This document shows positions 26,225 to 35,651 of a stretch of 64,000 nt of DNA, piece after piece. Every line of letters starts with the position of its first letter. Within the stretch, counting starts at the first letter, position 1. The stretch spans positions 1-64,000 of the forward strand of contig NZ_JARHUG010000022.1 in assembly GCF_029223185.1 (NCBI RefSeq). Direction: 5' to 3'. A model generated the notes under the pieces. It worked only from the letters and a program-made list of their open reading frames with translations. It had not been told where the DNA came from and ran no database searches. Position numbers and translations under genes: made by a program. This DNA is from Aliiglaciecola sp. CAU 1673. Its GTDB lineage: Bacteria; Pseudomonadota; Gammaproteobacteria; Enterobacterales; Alteromonadaceae.

Positions 26225-27530
26225 GACTATTCACTACTGTGAGTTCTGATGAGAAATGGAAGGAAAAACGGCTGCCCTTGCCCACCTCACTCTCTATTTC
26301 CAGTTTGGAATTATGATGGGTCAGCACATGCTTGACGATAGCCAATCCCAACCCGGAGCCACCGGTTTTTCTGGAGCGCGCTTTGTCCACCCTGTAGAAG
26401 CGTTCGGTCAGGCGTGACAAATGCTTTTCGGCAATGCCATCGCCATTATCTTCAACCGCAAACTCGGCCATTTTATTGACCAGTTTCCAGGTGACCCGGA
26501 TCTTGCCTTTTTTCGGAGTGTAGTGAATGGCGTTGAAAATCAGGTTGGAAAAAGCACTGCGTAGTTCGGTTTCGATACCGAATACCTTGAGGTCTTTGTC
26601 CACATCAAATTCAATTTCATGCTGCTTGGCTTGATTGAGCGTAGCGGCTTCACTTTTGATTGCGGAGAGTACCATTGGCACATCCACTATCTTTTCGTAA
26701 ACCCTTTCGGCACTGGCTTCGATACGGGAGAGGATCAGTAACTGCTCAATAAGGCTTTGCATCCGCCTTGTCTGTGCGGTCATTTCGGTGAAGGCTTTCT
26801 GCATAAAGGCCGGCGGGTAATGATCTCCCTCATTGCCAAACATTTCCAGGTAGCCGTTTAATACTGTCAACGGGGTACGCAGTTCGTGTGAGACGTTGGC
26901 TACAAAATCTTTGCGCATTTCTTCCAACTGACTGACGCGGGTCACATCCCGCGCCACCAGTAATAAATGTTTATCGCCATAAGGCATGATGCGATATTCC
27001 AATACCTTGTCGATATTAGTGGGAGAAATGACCTCAATTGGGTAGCTGTACTCACCGTCATGGAAAAACTGGATGAACTGTGGATGACGGATAAGGTTAT
27101 CTATCCGGCGCCCGGCATCATCGGGCCAGCACAAGCCAAGCTCAATTCTGGCCAATCGGTTACACCACACAATGCAGGCATTGGCATCCACTACTACAGC
27201 CGCATCAGGCAAGGCTTCAGCCCCTTCGCGAAAGCGTTTGACCAATGCCCCTAACTCTTTTCGCTTATTCCGATTACGGCGCTGTAAGTAGTAGATCCCT
27301 TCGTAGATATGCTCCCAAATCCCGCGAGTTTTGGGCGGCGTCATCTTCTTGCTGTGCCATAGCCAGCGGTTCAGCCGGTAAAAACTCCAGTACTGCATTA
27401 CCAATAGCAGGAATGCGCCCAAGGCTAATGCTTCGGGCAACTTGTCCACATACAAGCCGAATAAAGACACTGCCAGAAAATACAGTGCCAAACGTGATAG
27501 TGTCTTTAACCAGGAAAAGGGATAATACAT
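26205..27530 (-). CDS. phoR: Phosphate regulon sensor histidine kinase
   Basis: A 441-aa inner-membrane kinase. Two N-terminal membrane segments (about 10-45) precede a PAS domain (about 95-200), HisKA with the phosphoacceptor in FVANVSHELRTPLTVL, and HATPase_c with NLIFNAIHYTP (N box), EDNGDGIAEK and GSGLGLAIVKH. This is the PhoR architecture, and phoB lies 21 bp upstream. It phosphorylates PhoB when phosphate is scarce. The overlap with pstS ties expression of sensor and binding protein together. Confidence 0.93.
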   Translation of the reverse strand: MYYPFSWLKTLSRLALYFLAVSLFGLYVDKLPEALALGAFLLLVMQYWSFYRLNRWLWHSKKMTPPKTRGIWEHIYEGIYYLQRRNRNKRKELGALVKRFREGAEALPDAAVVVDANACIVWCNRLARIELGLCWPDDAGRRIDNLIRHPQFIQFFHDGEYSYPIEVISPTNIDKVLEYRIMPYGDKHLLLVARDVTRVSQLEEMRKDFVANVSHELRTPLTVLNGYLEMFGNEGDHYPPAFMQKAFTEMTAQTRRMQSLIEQLLILSRIEASAERVYEKIVDVPMVLSAIKSEAATLNQAKQHEIEFDVDKDLKVFGIETELRSAFSNLIFNAIHYTPKKGKIRVTWKLVNKMAEFAVEDNGDGIAEKHLSRLTERFYRVDKARSRKTGGSGLGLAIVKHVLTHHNSKLEIESEVGKGSRFSFHFSSELTVVNSHAGKSE

Positions 27531-27551
27531 CTGGGATGTGTCAGCCCTGCA

Positions 27552-28241
27552 TCAGACTTTGGTGGAAAAACGATAGCCAGCGCCACGTACTGTCTGGATC
27601 AAGGCGTCATGTCCCCGGCGCGATATGGCTTTACGCAGACGGCGAATATGCACATCCACAGTGCGATCCTCAACATACACATTGGTTCCCCAAACATTGT
27701 CCAATAGCTGTTCGCGACTATAGACCCGCTCTGTGTGGGTCATAAAGAAGTGCAGCAACTTAAATTCAGTGGGCCCCATCTCCAACGGCTCATCATTGGC
27801 GGATACCCTGTGTGAAACGGGGTCTAGCACCAGGCCGTTAAACTCGATAGGTTCATCACCGGAGGTCGGCGTAACGCGGCGGATAACCGCCTTCATGCGT
27901 GCCACCAGCTCTTTGGGCGAAAAAGGTTTGGTGACGTAATCGTCGGCACCGGCATCCAGTCCCCGTACTTTATCATCTTCCTCGCCTCTGGCGGTCAGCA
28001 TAATAATGGGAATGTCGCGGGTATGCTCATGTTGTTTCAGCTTTTTAGCCAATTGCACACCACTACCACCGGGCAACATCCAATCCATCAGAATCAGATC
28101 AGGATAAGGCTCCTTCACCATTTCTAACGCGACATCATAATCTTCGGCTTCCTGGGTTTCGAACCCAGATTGTTCCAAGACAAATTTGACCATCTCACGA
28201 ATGGGCGCTTCATCCTCTACCAGCAACACTTTCTTCGACAT
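27552..28241 (-). CDS. phoB: Phosphate regulon response regulator
   Basis: A 229-aa OmpR-type regulator, the same length as E. coli PhoB when started at ATG 28241 (AAGG 8 nt upstream); longer in-frame starts would add up to 18 residues. The receiver domain (1-120) has [11 protein letters not shown], the phosphorylated Asp in [10 protein letters not shown], and Lys in VTKPFSP. The winged-helix domain (about 130-229) ends [11 protein letters not shown]...VRGAGYRF. It is the first gene of phoB-phoR-pstS and is divergent from the orphan sensor kinase. Confidence 0.94.
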   Translation of the reverse strand: MSKKVLLVEDEAPIREMVKFVLEQSGFETQEAEDYDVALEMVKEPYPDLILMDWMLPGGSGVQLAKKLKQHEHTRDIPIIMLTARGEEDDKVRGLDAGADDYVTKPFSPKELVARMKAVIRRVTPTSGDEPIEFNGLVLDPVSHRVSANDEPLEMGPTEFKLLHFFMTHTERVYSREQLLDNVWGTNVYVEDRTVDVHIRRLRKAISRRGHDALIQTVRGAGYRFSTKV

Positions 28242-28470
28242 GGGTTTAACCTTCTTCATGACAACGCCCGCAATTATTGGTTGGATCTGTGACACTTTTA
28301 TTAAGATGGGATTGGCGCAAAGCGTAGCAGATAGTTAACTGCCTGTAGAAAATAAAAATTTTTGCTTTTTCCTATTGTGACAACAAGGGTTTATGGCTCT
28401 TGTTTAAAGGCAAGATTACGCATATTCTTGAACGCAGTATAAAAATAAATCTGTCAAAGGGTTTGTATAG

Positions 28471-30201
28471 ATGTCAAAAGTCAAAACAGGGCTGTCCAAA
28501 AAGCTTTTGACCCGCGTGCTGTCTGTCTATTTCACATTGACCCTGATTGTTACCGTTGGTCAGATCCTGACCGAGTATCTCAATGCCAAAAATCACATTG
28601 AGAGCGAACTGCAAACCCTTAAAAACACTTTCAGCACCAGTTTAACCCGCGCTATTTGGGAGTTGAACACGCCTCAGGCCAAGTCCATCGCCGAAGGCTT
28701 GATGGAACTGCCTATTGTCGAAGGGGTGCAAATCCGCGACGAAAACGGCAATGAGATAGCTGATTACGGGCGCACCAATAAAGAGCCCATGGAAAAAGTG
28801 ACAGCCGGTATCATGCGCGATCATGGTGGCGGTACTTTCGGTTACAGCTTCCCTCTCATCTTCGAATTCTCCGGCCGCACCTCGCAAGTAGGTGATGTCA
28901 CCCTCTATTCAAGTTTCGAGGTGATATTTGGTCGTATTGAAGTGGGCATTTTCTTTTTGATCGGTAATGCCTTTATTAAAACCGCCTTTTTGATCTTCCT
29001 GTTCTTAAATGCCTTTAGGCGCATGCTGACCGATCCTTTGGCAGAGTTGACGACCCAAATCAGTAAATTTGATATCAACCGGCCAGAGCAGTCCAAATTG
29101 AATATCCGGTTGCAGGACGAAAATGAATTACAGGTCCTGCAGGATGCCTACAACCACCTGATAGACGATCTTATCCATTTCCAGACCCAGCTGAATCAGA
29201 CACAGGGAGAGCTCAAGGAAGCCAATCAGAAGCTGGACGAACAGAATGTATCCCTTGAGCAGGAAGTGGCCAGAAAAACCGCTTCTTTGAGCCAAATCAT
29301 GTTGGACCTCGAGCAGCAAAAAGATGAATTGCTGACAAACCAGCGCGAACTTAAACAAGAAAACGCCAGCCGCCGTAAAATTGAAGAAGAACTGCGTAAA
29401 CGTAATGCCGAACTGGCCGAGTCCATGGAAACCCTGGAAATGGCCAAGGACCAGCTGATGGAGTCCGAACGCATGGCCTCCCTGGGTGGACTCGTTGCGG
29501 GCATTGCCCATGATGTGAACACGCCTCTTGGCGTTGGCGTCACTGCTGCCAGTTTTTTGCAGGAACGCATCAAGGTGCTACAGCAGGATTTTGATGAAAA
29601 AACCCTGACCACCAAAGCCATGGCCACCTTCCTTACCGAGGCCCAGCAAACCGCCACTTTGCTGATGACCAATCTTAATCGTGCCTCGGAATTAATTGCC
29701 AGTTTTAAGCAAGTTGCGGTGGACCAGACCAGCGAAGCGGAACGCGAGTTTGATTTAAAGGAGTATATCGAAGAAATCATTCAGTCTCTGGCGCCCTACT
29801 TCAAAAAGACCGCCCATAAAATCGAACTGGATTGTCCTGAGCATTTAACTGTGCGCCGCGCCCCGGGGGTGATCGCCCAGATCTTCACCAATATGATGAT
29901 GAATAGCCTGATCCACGGCTTTGAAAACAAGAAATCCGGGACTATCAAAATCCATGTCACCAAACAGGATGATCAGGTCAATATCAACTACCAAGACAAT
30001 GGTAAGGGCATTTCCGAGAATCAATTAGATCGTTTGTTCGAAGCCTTCTATACCACCAAGCGCGGTAAGGGCGGCAGCGGCCTGGGCACACATATCATGT
30101 ACAACCTGGTCACCCAGGCACTGGACGGACAAATTCAGGCCAGCTCCGAAGAGGGTAAAGGTCTGCGTTATCAAATTCAGTTCCCCGCCTTCAAAGAGTA
30201 A
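28471..30201 (+). CDS. Sensor histidine kinase without adjacent regulator
   Basis: A 576-aa membrane kinase. Two membrane segments (about 14-36 and 152-180) flank a periplasmic sensor region. Then come a HAMP-like segment (about 183-240), a long coiled coil (about 240-330), a HisKA-like region with the phosphoacceptor His in GIAHDVNTPLG, and HATPase_c with NMMMNSLIHGFEN (N box), YQDNGKGI and GSGLGTHIMYNL. The H box HDVNTP is typical of a kinase subgroup distinct from the EnvZ-type HELRTP. No response regulator is next to it except divergent phoB, so its partner is unknown. The 229-bp upstream gap has no clear small gene. Confidence 0.85.
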   Translation: MSKVKTGLSKKLLTRVLSVYFTLTLIVTVGQILTEYLNAKNHIESELQTLKNTFSTSLTRAIWELNTPQAKSIAEGLMELPIVEGVQIRDENGNEIADYGRTNKEPMEKVTAGIMRDHGGGTFGYSFPLIFEFSGRTSQVGDVTLYSSFEVIFGRIEVGIFFLIGNAFIKTAFLIFLFLNAFRRMLTDPLAELTTQISKFDINRPEQSKLNIRLQDENELQVLQDAYNHLIDDLIHFQTQLNQTQGELKEANQKLDEQNVSLEQEVARKTASLSQIMLDLEQQKDELLTNQRELKQENASRRKIEEELRKRNAELAESMETLEMAKDQLMESERMASLGGLVAGIAHDVNTPLGVGVTAASFLQERIKVLQQDFDEKTLTTKAMATFLTEAQQTATLLMTNLNRASELIASFKQVAVDQTSEAEREFDLKEYIEEIIQSLAPYFKKTAHKIELDCPEHLTVRRAPGVIAQIFTNMMMNSLIHGFENKKSGTIKIHVTKQDDQVNINYQDNGKGISENQLDRLFEAFYTTKRGKGGSGLGTHIMYNLVTQALDGQIQASSEEGKGLRYQIQFPAFKE

Positions 30202-30224
30202 TTGTCAGCACTAAGATAGTCCGT

Positions 30225-30253
30225 AGGGAGCCTGCCACAGCCTCTGGCTCCCT
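30225..30253 (+). other. Hairpin after the sensor kinase gene
   Basis: AGGGAGCC (30225-30232) pairs with GGCTCCCT (30246-30253) around a 13-nt loop. A long T-run is missing, so it is at best a weak or factor-assisted terminator between the kinase gene and rdgC. Confidence 0.35.
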
Positions 30254-30334
30254 GAGCCTTTCCCTGTTACCCTTCGTCCCCTTTGCTTAACTCCCCGCCC
30301 TCTCTTTCGGCGGCCCCATAACAGGACCTTGATC

Positions 30335-31237
30335 ATGTGGTTCAAGAATCTCAAAATTTACCATATCACCCAACCTCTCGAACTTACCGCAGAAGAATTG
30401 CAAGACAAACTCAGCGAAGCCAGTTTTCGTCCTTGTGGTAGCCAGGATCTGGCTACTATGGGGTGGTCAGCGCCCTTGGGCCAAGGTGAAAGTTTGGTAC
30501 ACAGTGCCGATGGCAAGTTTCTGCTGTGCCTGAAAAAGCAGGAACGTATACTGCCAAGTGTGGTGGTCAACGGCGAGGTGGAGGCCAGAGCGCAGAAAAT
30601 TGAATTGGAAACCGGTGCGCCGGTAGGTAAAAAGGCAAAAGCGGACATTAAGCAGGAAGTGATCCATCATCTGCTGCCTAAGGCCTTTACCAGAGACAGC
30701 TACACCTTTGCTTTTATGGCTCCCCGTGAAAATTTGGTGGTGGTGGATTCATCAAACGACAGCAAAGCTGAAACCTTGCTGGCCACCCTCAGAAAAGCCA
30801 TCGGCTCCCTGCCCGTGGTCCCTATTGCCAGACGCAGTGTGTCCGCCGATCTGACCCAATGGTTGCAATCACCAGAGAAATGCCCTCAGGGATTTGAACT
30901 GCTCGAAGAAGCGGAACTGAAATCTCCCAATGAAGATGGCGCCACTATCCGCTGCAAGAACCAGCCCCTGGATGCTGATGAAGTGCAATTGCACCTGCAA
31001 AACGGCAAGCTTGTGCAAAAGCTGGCCATTGAGTGGGACGAAACCCTAAGCGCCTTGTTGCAGGAAGATCTGGCGGTTAAGCGGGTAAAGTTCAGTGATG
31101 TGCTGCGTGAGCAAAACCAGGATATTCCCAAAGACCAGCAATTAGCCAGACTGGATGCCGATTTTTGCCTGATGGCCGCTGAAACCGTGCGTCTTATCAA
31201 AGCGTTGGATGAAGCCTTAGCTCTGACCCAGGAATAA
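30335..31237 (+). CDS. rdgC: Recombination-associated protein RdgC
   Basis: A 300-aa DNA-binding protein (E. coli 303) that forms a ring around duplex DNA and modulates RecA. The start ATG 30335 gives MWFKNLKIYHI, the family N-terminus, with AGGA about 8 nt upstream. Conserved stretches include RPCGSQDLATMGW, VIHHLLPKAFTRD and GSLPVVPI. It is a single gene followed by a strong terminator. No phage genes are nearby; RdgC is a core gene in gammaproteobacteria. Confidence 0.95.
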   Translation: MWFKNLKIYHITQPLELTAEELQDKLSEASFRPCGSQDLATMGWSAPLGQGESLVHSADGKFLLCLKKQERILPSVVVNGEVEARAQKIELETGAPVGKKAKADIKQEVIHHLLPKAFTRDSYTFAFMAPRENLVVVDSSNDSKAETLLATLRKAIGSLPVVPIARRSVSADLTQWLQSPEKCPQGFELLEEAELKSPNEDGATIRCKNQPLDADEVQLHLQNGKLVQKLAIEWDETLSALLQEDLAVKRVKFSDVLREQNQDIPKDQQLARLDADFCLMAAETVRLIKALDEALALTQE

Positions 31238-31242
31238 GCAGA

Positions 31243-31270
31243 AAAAAGGCGGCTGTTTGGCCGCCTTTTG
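31243..31270. terminator. Bidirectional terminator between rdgC and the HDOD gene
   Basis: AAAAGGCGGC (31244-31253) and GCCGCCTTTT (31260-31269) form a perfect 10-bp stem with a 6-nt loop, with A-rich sequence on one side and T-rich on the other. It can serve the convergent genes on both strands. Confidence 0.85.
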
Positions 31271-31274
31271 CTGT

Positions 31275-32111
31275 TTAGGCAAAAATCTGTTTGGCGCTGT
31301 CTTTGAGTTCGGCAAACTCTTCGGATTTAAGCAGGTTAATATCTTCAAACACGCCCCGCTGAACACTTAAGTTCATAATCGCATCTTTGAGGCTGCCAGC
31401 GCCGTCACAAGCTGCGACAGCCGCTCTGATAAAGTCCACGTACGAAAGCTCAGGCGTCAGGTACTGCAGGTTGCGCCAGCTTTCTGCGACCTTCACCATC
31501 TCATCATTAAACTCCCACTCACGCAAAATGATACTGCCAATGCGTCCACTTAACTTTTGCACCGCCACCTGCAGGAAAGTCGGGTTAGCAAATACATCAT
31601 CGTGACGTTCTGCTTCGGTGAAGATCGGCAAGACACCAATATTGTGTACCAGCGCAGCCAGAGTCATGCTGTCCAGATTCAGCCGCCGATTTTTGGTTTT
31701 TTGATGATAACTTTGTAGCAAGGCCATGGATGTGGCCACCACTTCTACCGTCTGGTCCCAAACCTGATTCAGGTGCGTTCTGACAATCTCATTTTTAGAA
31801 ACGAACAATTGTTCCATGGCCAGGGCAGTGGCAACGTTTTTTACCTGGCGAAGACCGATGCGTGTGACCGCTTGTACCAAACTGTCGACTTTTACCGTAC
31901 GCCCCATGTAAGCACTATTGGCAATCTTTATCATCCGTGCCGACAACGCCGGATCCATACTGATCACATCCGCCATATGATTCAGGTTGGTATCAGGATC
32001 ATCCGATGCACGCCTGACCTTCAGAGCAATAGCAGGCAATGTAGGCAGCACCAGGGTGTCATTATTGATTCTCTCTACCAAGATGGTCAGCAAGGCGTTT
32101 TCAGTGGACAT
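31275..32111 (-). CDS. HDOD-domain signalling protein
   Basis: A 278-aa protein starting at ATG 32111 (AAGG 6 nt upstream; a longer start 72 nt earlier has none). The HDOD domain covers about residues 15-215: LPTLPAIALKVRRASDDPD, ISMDPALSARMIKIANSAYMG, TRIGLRQVKNVATALAM. The domain is related to HD phosphohydrolases but lacks the metal-binding His-Asp pair, so it is probably a non-catalytic signalling or scaffold protein. No other output domain is attached. The 246-bp gap upstream contains no evident gene. Confidence 0.85.
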   Translation of the reverse strand: MSTENALLTILVERINNDTLVLPTLPAIALKVRRASDDPDTNLNHMADVISMDPALSARMIKIANSAYMGRTVKVDSLVQAVTRIGLRQVKNVATALAMEQLFVSKNEIVRTHLNQVWDQTVEVVATSMALLQSYHQKTKNRRLNLDSMTLAALVHNIGVLPIFTEAERHDDVFANPTFLQVAVQKLSGRIGSIILREWEFNDEMVKVAESWRNLQYLTPELSYVDFIRAAVAACDGAGSLKDAIMNLSVQRGVFEDINLLKSEEFAELKDSAKQIFA

Positions 32112-32357
32112 AGGCAACCTTTTGAATTTGTGCGCTTTAGCAAGGATAGCAACTTTCTCTTTGCGATTGGATGGCGGGCTCAAAGAGTGAACTTAGTATC
32201 ATCTAATCAAAACAAAAAACAAAGCCCATCCTCTTGTTAGTACATCATTTGTCCATGGTATGCCTGTGATTTTTGTTGGGGTATGATGTGGCCACCAACG
32301 CAGCCTCTTCTCTGTGGCAGCGTCTTCAAAAGATAATAATACTCAAGGGAACATCGC

Positions 32358-34046
32358 ATGAAATTAAGCAAAATAGCCCTGTCCATCACCTTGGCAGTGG
32401 GTCTGTTAAGCGGCTGCTCTAAGCCCGCTCAGGAACAAAATACTGCACAACCAGCAGCAAAAGAACAAACCATGACAAAACAACACCAATTGCTGGAAGG
32501 CATGGAAGCCAGACTGGATATCTATCAGCCCGTCAGTTTGACTGCGGATCTGTCAGCCTACAGCGACAACCAAAAGGCAATGTTGGCACTGCTGATTGAT
32601 GCTTCAAAAATTATGGATGATCTTTTCTGGAAGCAGGCTTTTGATGGCGATAAAGACGCCTTTCTGGCCTCATTGGAAAACGACAAGGTACGTCGCTTTG
32701 CCGATATCAATTATGGTCCCTGGGATCGCCTCGATGGTGACAAGCCCTTCTTAAGTGGCGTAGAGGAGAAAAGCCTGGGCGCACGGTTCTATCCCCATGA
32801 CATGACCAAGGAAGAATTTGAAGCGGCCGAGTTGGCAGACAAGCAAGGCCTGTATTCCATGGTCGTGCGCGGTGAAGATGGCAAACTCAAAACCGTAGCT
32901 TATTCCGAATTTTTTAAGTCTGAATTGACCCAAGCCGCGGAACTGCTGCGACAAGCTGCCAAGCTTGCTGACGATGCCAGCTTTGCCAATTACCTGAATC
33001 TACGCGCCGATGCGCTGCTGAGCGACAACTACCAGCCTTCCGATATGGCCTGGATGGACATGAAGACCAATCCCATCGAGCTGGTGTTGGGTCCTATCGA
33101 AACTTATGAAGACCAGCTTTATGGCTATCGCGCAGCGTTCGAAGCCTATGTACTGTTAAAAGATATGGCCTGGAGTGACAGACTGGCTCGCTTTGCTGCC
33201 TTCCTACCCGAGCTGCAAAAAGGCCTGCCGGTGGATGCAGCCTACAAGCAAGAAATGCCCGGGTCTGATGCCGACCTAAACGCCTACGATGTGATTTATT
33301 ATGCTGGCCACTCTAATGCAGGCAGCAAAACCATTGCCATCAACCTGCCCAATGACGAACAGGTGCAATTGGAAAAAGGTACCCGCCGTCTGCAGCTGAA
33401 AAACGCCATGCGCGCCAAGTTCGACCATATTCTGGTGCCTATAGCCGAGCAGCTGCTGGCGCCAGAACAGCGTGAACACATTACTTTCGACGCCTTCTTT
33501 GCCAATACCATGTTCCACGAAGTAGCCCATGGTCTGGGCATTAAGAACACCCTGGATGGCAGTACCACGGTGCGCCAGGCGCTTAAAGAGCATGCTTCTG
33601 CCCTGGAAGAAGGCAAGGCCGATATTCTTGGTCTGTACATGGTCAGCCAGCTGTTAGCCAAAGGTGAAATCACCGAGGGCACATTGGAAGACTATTACAT
33701 CACCTTTATGGCCGGTATTTTCCGCTCCGTGCGTTTTGGTGCTTCCAGCGCCCACGGTAAAGCCAATATGATCCGCTTTAACTTCTTTAAGGAATTTGGT
33801 GCCTTCGATAAGGACGAAAACGGCTTCTACAAGGTCAATATGGACAAGATGCAAGCCGCTGTGGATGCCCTGTCTAACAAGATCCTGACCCTGCAAGGCG
33901 ACGGCGACTACGCTGGTGTCGCCAAGCTGGTCGATGAGATGGGCGTGATCAAGGACGAGTTGGCTGCCGATCTGGCTAAACTTGCCGACGCCGCCATCCC
34001 GGTGGACATTACCTTCGAGCAAGGCAAGCAGGTGCTGGGACTTTAA
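32358..34046 (+). CDS. M49-like zinc metallopeptidase lipoprotein (dipeptidyl-peptidase III-related)
   Basis: A 562-aa secreted protein with a lipobox (GLLSGC, Cys20), so it is likely anchored in the outer or inner membrane facing the periplasm. The zinc site is HEVAH (His387, Glu388, His391) plus EEGKAD (Glu417-Asp422) about 30 residues on, the spacing of family M49. Classic M49 enzymes have the hexapeptide HExxGH; here the motif is a plain HExxH. Bacterial proteins of this type are annotated as M49-like Zn-dependent hydrolases. Substrates are unknown, with small peptides likely. It is a single gene with its own terminator. Confidence 0.75.
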   Translation: MKLSKIALSITLAVGLLSGCSKPAQEQNTAQPAAKEQTMTKQHQLLEGMEARLDIYQPVSLTADLSAYSDNQKAMLALLIDASKIMDDLFWKQAFDGDKDAFLASLENDKVRRFADINYGPWDRLDGDKPFLSGVEEKSLGARFYPHDMTKEEFEAAELADKQGLYSMVVRGEDGKLKTVAYSEFFKSELTQAAELLRQAAKLADDASFANYLNLRADALLSDNYQPSDMAWMDMKTNPIELVLGPIETYEDQLYGYRAAFEAYVLLKDMAWSDRLARFAAFLPELQKGLPVDAAYKQEMPGSDADLNAYDVIYYAGHSNAGSKTIAINLPNDEQVQLEKGTRRLQLKNAMRAKFDHILVPIAEQLLAPEQREHITFDAFFANTMFHEVAHGLGIKNTLDGSTTVRQALKEHASALEEGKADILGLYMVSQLLAKGEITEGTLEDYYITFMAGIFRSVRFGASSAHGKANMIRFNFFKEFGAFDKDENGFYKVNMDKMQAAVDALSNKILTLQGDGDYAGVAKLVDEMGVIKDELAADLAKLADAAIPVDITFEQGKQVLGL

Positions 34047-34050
34047 ATAT

Positions 34051-34090
34051 AAGGTGTGGGGAGTTGCTTTACTCCTCACACCTTTCTTTT
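34051..34090 (+). terminator. Rho-independent terminator after the metallopeptidase gene
   Basis: AAGGTGTGGGGAGT and ACTCCTCACACCTT pair over 14 bp with a single G-T wobble and a 6-nt loop, followed by TCTTTT. It also stands at the 3' end of the convergent hinT gene. Confidence 0.85.
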
Positions 34091-34102
34091 ATCACTGCAT
34101 GG

Positions 34103-34468
34103 TTATATCGTCTTCAGCTTTTCCTGATAGGGCGGCCACCCCAGAGGCTTACCACCCAGTACATGCAAATGCAGGTGATACACCGTCTGCCCGCCATTTT
34201 GATTACAATTCATCACTGTACGGTAACCTTCTTCGGCAAAGCCCAACTCAGTAGCAAGTTTGGCGGCGACCATAAACAAGTGCCCTACCAACGCCTTATC
34301 TTCTTCCTGAATATCATTCACGGTAGCAATGCTTTTTTTCGGGATCACCAGAAAATGATGGGGCGCCTGCGGATTGATATCCTTAAAGGCCAGGCTTAAT
34401 TCATCTTCATGGATAATATCGGCAGGAATTTCCCGATTGATGATCTTCGTAAACAGGGTGTCGGCCAT
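34103..34468 (-). CDS. hinT: HIT-family purine nucleoside phosphoramidase
   Basis: A 121-aa histidine-triad hydrolase. The active-site motif HLHLHVLGG is near the C-terminus (about residues 98-106), and the N-terminal TLFTKIINREIPADI is typical of HinT. The start ATG 34468 has AAGGAG upstream; a longer start 45 nt earlier does not. HinT hydrolyses adenosine 5'-phosphoramidates and also aminoacyl-adenylates. Confidence 0.93.
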   Translation of the reverse strand: MADTLFTKIINREIPADIIHEDELSLAFKDINPQAPHHFLVIPKKSIATVNDIQEEDKALVGHLFMVAAKLATELGFAEEGYRTVMNCNQNGGQTVYHLHLHVLGGKPLGWPPYQEKLKTI

Positions 34469-34600
34469 TTTTCTCTCCTTTTGTTTTTGTGACAACGCGC
34501 GAATCTGTGGCAAAGTCTACTGACATAATGCTGTCAGTAGGGCCGGATTAGTCTTTGTTTTGCCCGGGCAATAAATCTAACACTAATCTGGAGAAACAAA

Positions 34601-34918
34601 ATGAACAACACCACCATCGAAATGGTCAGCTATAAACTCAAAACCGATGCCAGCATTGCGCAATTGCGCGAAACCCACGAAGGAATTAATGCGTTTTGCC
34701 GCTCACAACCGGGTTTTATTTACCGTTCCTTATCCAAAGACGCGGAAGATACCTGGCACGATATTGTGTATTGGCAGGACATGAATTCAGCCAAAGCAGC
34801 GGCTGATGCCTTTATGCAGAACGAAACCGCCCAGCATATGCTCAGGTTGCTCGATGAGAGCACCTTAAAGATGCGCCATATGCAGGCAGATACGGAAGTC
34901 ATGTCGGCCCAATGCTGA
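34601..34918 (+). CDS. Antibiotic biosynthesis monooxygenase-like (ABM) protein
   Basis: A 105-aa protein with the dimeric alpha/beta-barrel pattern of ABM-type proteins: strand IEMVSYKLK, helix with INAFCRSQPGF, strand YRSLSKDAED, then DIVYWQDMNSAKAA. It lies 19 bp before a YafY-type regulator on the same strand and is probably co-transcribed with and controlled by it. Family members range from monooxygenases to heme-binding or purely structural proteins, so the activity is undetermined. Confidence 0.7.
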   Translation: MNNTTIEMVSYKLKTDASIAQLRETHEGINAFCRSQPGFIYRSLSKDAEDTWHDIVYWQDMNSAKAAADAFMQNETAQHMLRLLDESTLKMRHMQADTEVMSAQC

Positions 34919-34937
34919 CGAGGAGAAGCCTGGGATA

Positions 34938-35651
34938 ATGCGAAAAGCCGAGCGCTTGTTTCAGTTACTGACCTTGCTGCACAGTCATCGCGGTGCGCTG
35001 ACCGGTGAGTATCTGGCCGAGCGCTTAGGTGTCTCCGTTCGCACCATTTACCGCGACATGCAGGCATTATCCCTCTCCAATGTACCCATTCAGGCCGAGG
35101 CAGGTGTCGGTTACCGGCTGCTTCCCGGTTATCATTTGCCGCCACTGATGTTTAGTGAAGAGGAGCTGGAAGCGTTGCTACTGGGTGTGCGCATGGTCCG
35201 CGGCTGGAGTGATGACAGCCTGGCCCAGGCGGCCCACCAGGCCCTTGAGAAGATCCAATCCGCCCTGCCGCACGCACTCTTTCTTCGCCATGAAAAAAAT
35301 AGTGGCACCATGCAAGTACCTGATCATCATCGCCAGGTAGCCAGTCAATTTAGTGAACCCTTACGCGACGCCATTAAAAAACAGCAAGTCATTGTGATTG
35401 AGTATTGTCGCGAGGATGGTGAACACAGCAGACGTACATTATGGCCACTGGGATTATTGTATTGGGGCAGTGCCTGGACTTTGGTCGCCTGGTGCTTGCT
35501 GCGTCAGGACTACCGGTTATTTCGTCTTGATCGCATCCAGGCATTACAAGAAGGTGAGGGACGCTTTTCTCTGTCAGAAAAATTGAGCCTGCAGCATTAT
35601 ATCCATCTGCAACAGGCTCACATCAGATCACAACAACACAAAGCCCAATAA
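34938..35651 (+). CDS. YafY-family transcriptional regulator (HTH + WYL)
   Basis: A 237-aa regulator. The N-terminal winged helix-turn-helix (residues 1-60: [35 protein letters not shown]) precedes a WYL domain (about 135-225: [19 protein letters not shown]) thought to sense a small ligand or nucleic acid. It probably controls the ABM gene just upstream. The last 24 bases overlap the end of the convergent uppP gene. Confidence 0.87.
   Translation: MRKAERLFQLLTLLHSHRGALTGEYLAERLGVSVRTIYRDMQALSLSNVPIQAEAGVGYRLLPGYHLPPLMFSEEELEALLLGVRMVRGWSDDSLAQAAHQALEKIQSALPHALFLRHEKNSGTMQVPDHHRQVASQFSEPLRDAIKKQQVIVIEYCREDGEHSRRTLWPLGLLYWGSAWTLVAWCLLRQDYRLFRLDRIQALQEGEGRFSLSEKLSLQHYIHLQQAHIRSQQHKAQ

Noticed and set aside
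28242-28470. Pho box upstream of phoB
   Set aside because: Only single partial CTGT(G/C)A half-sites were seen; no tandem 7-bp repeats with 4-bp spacing.
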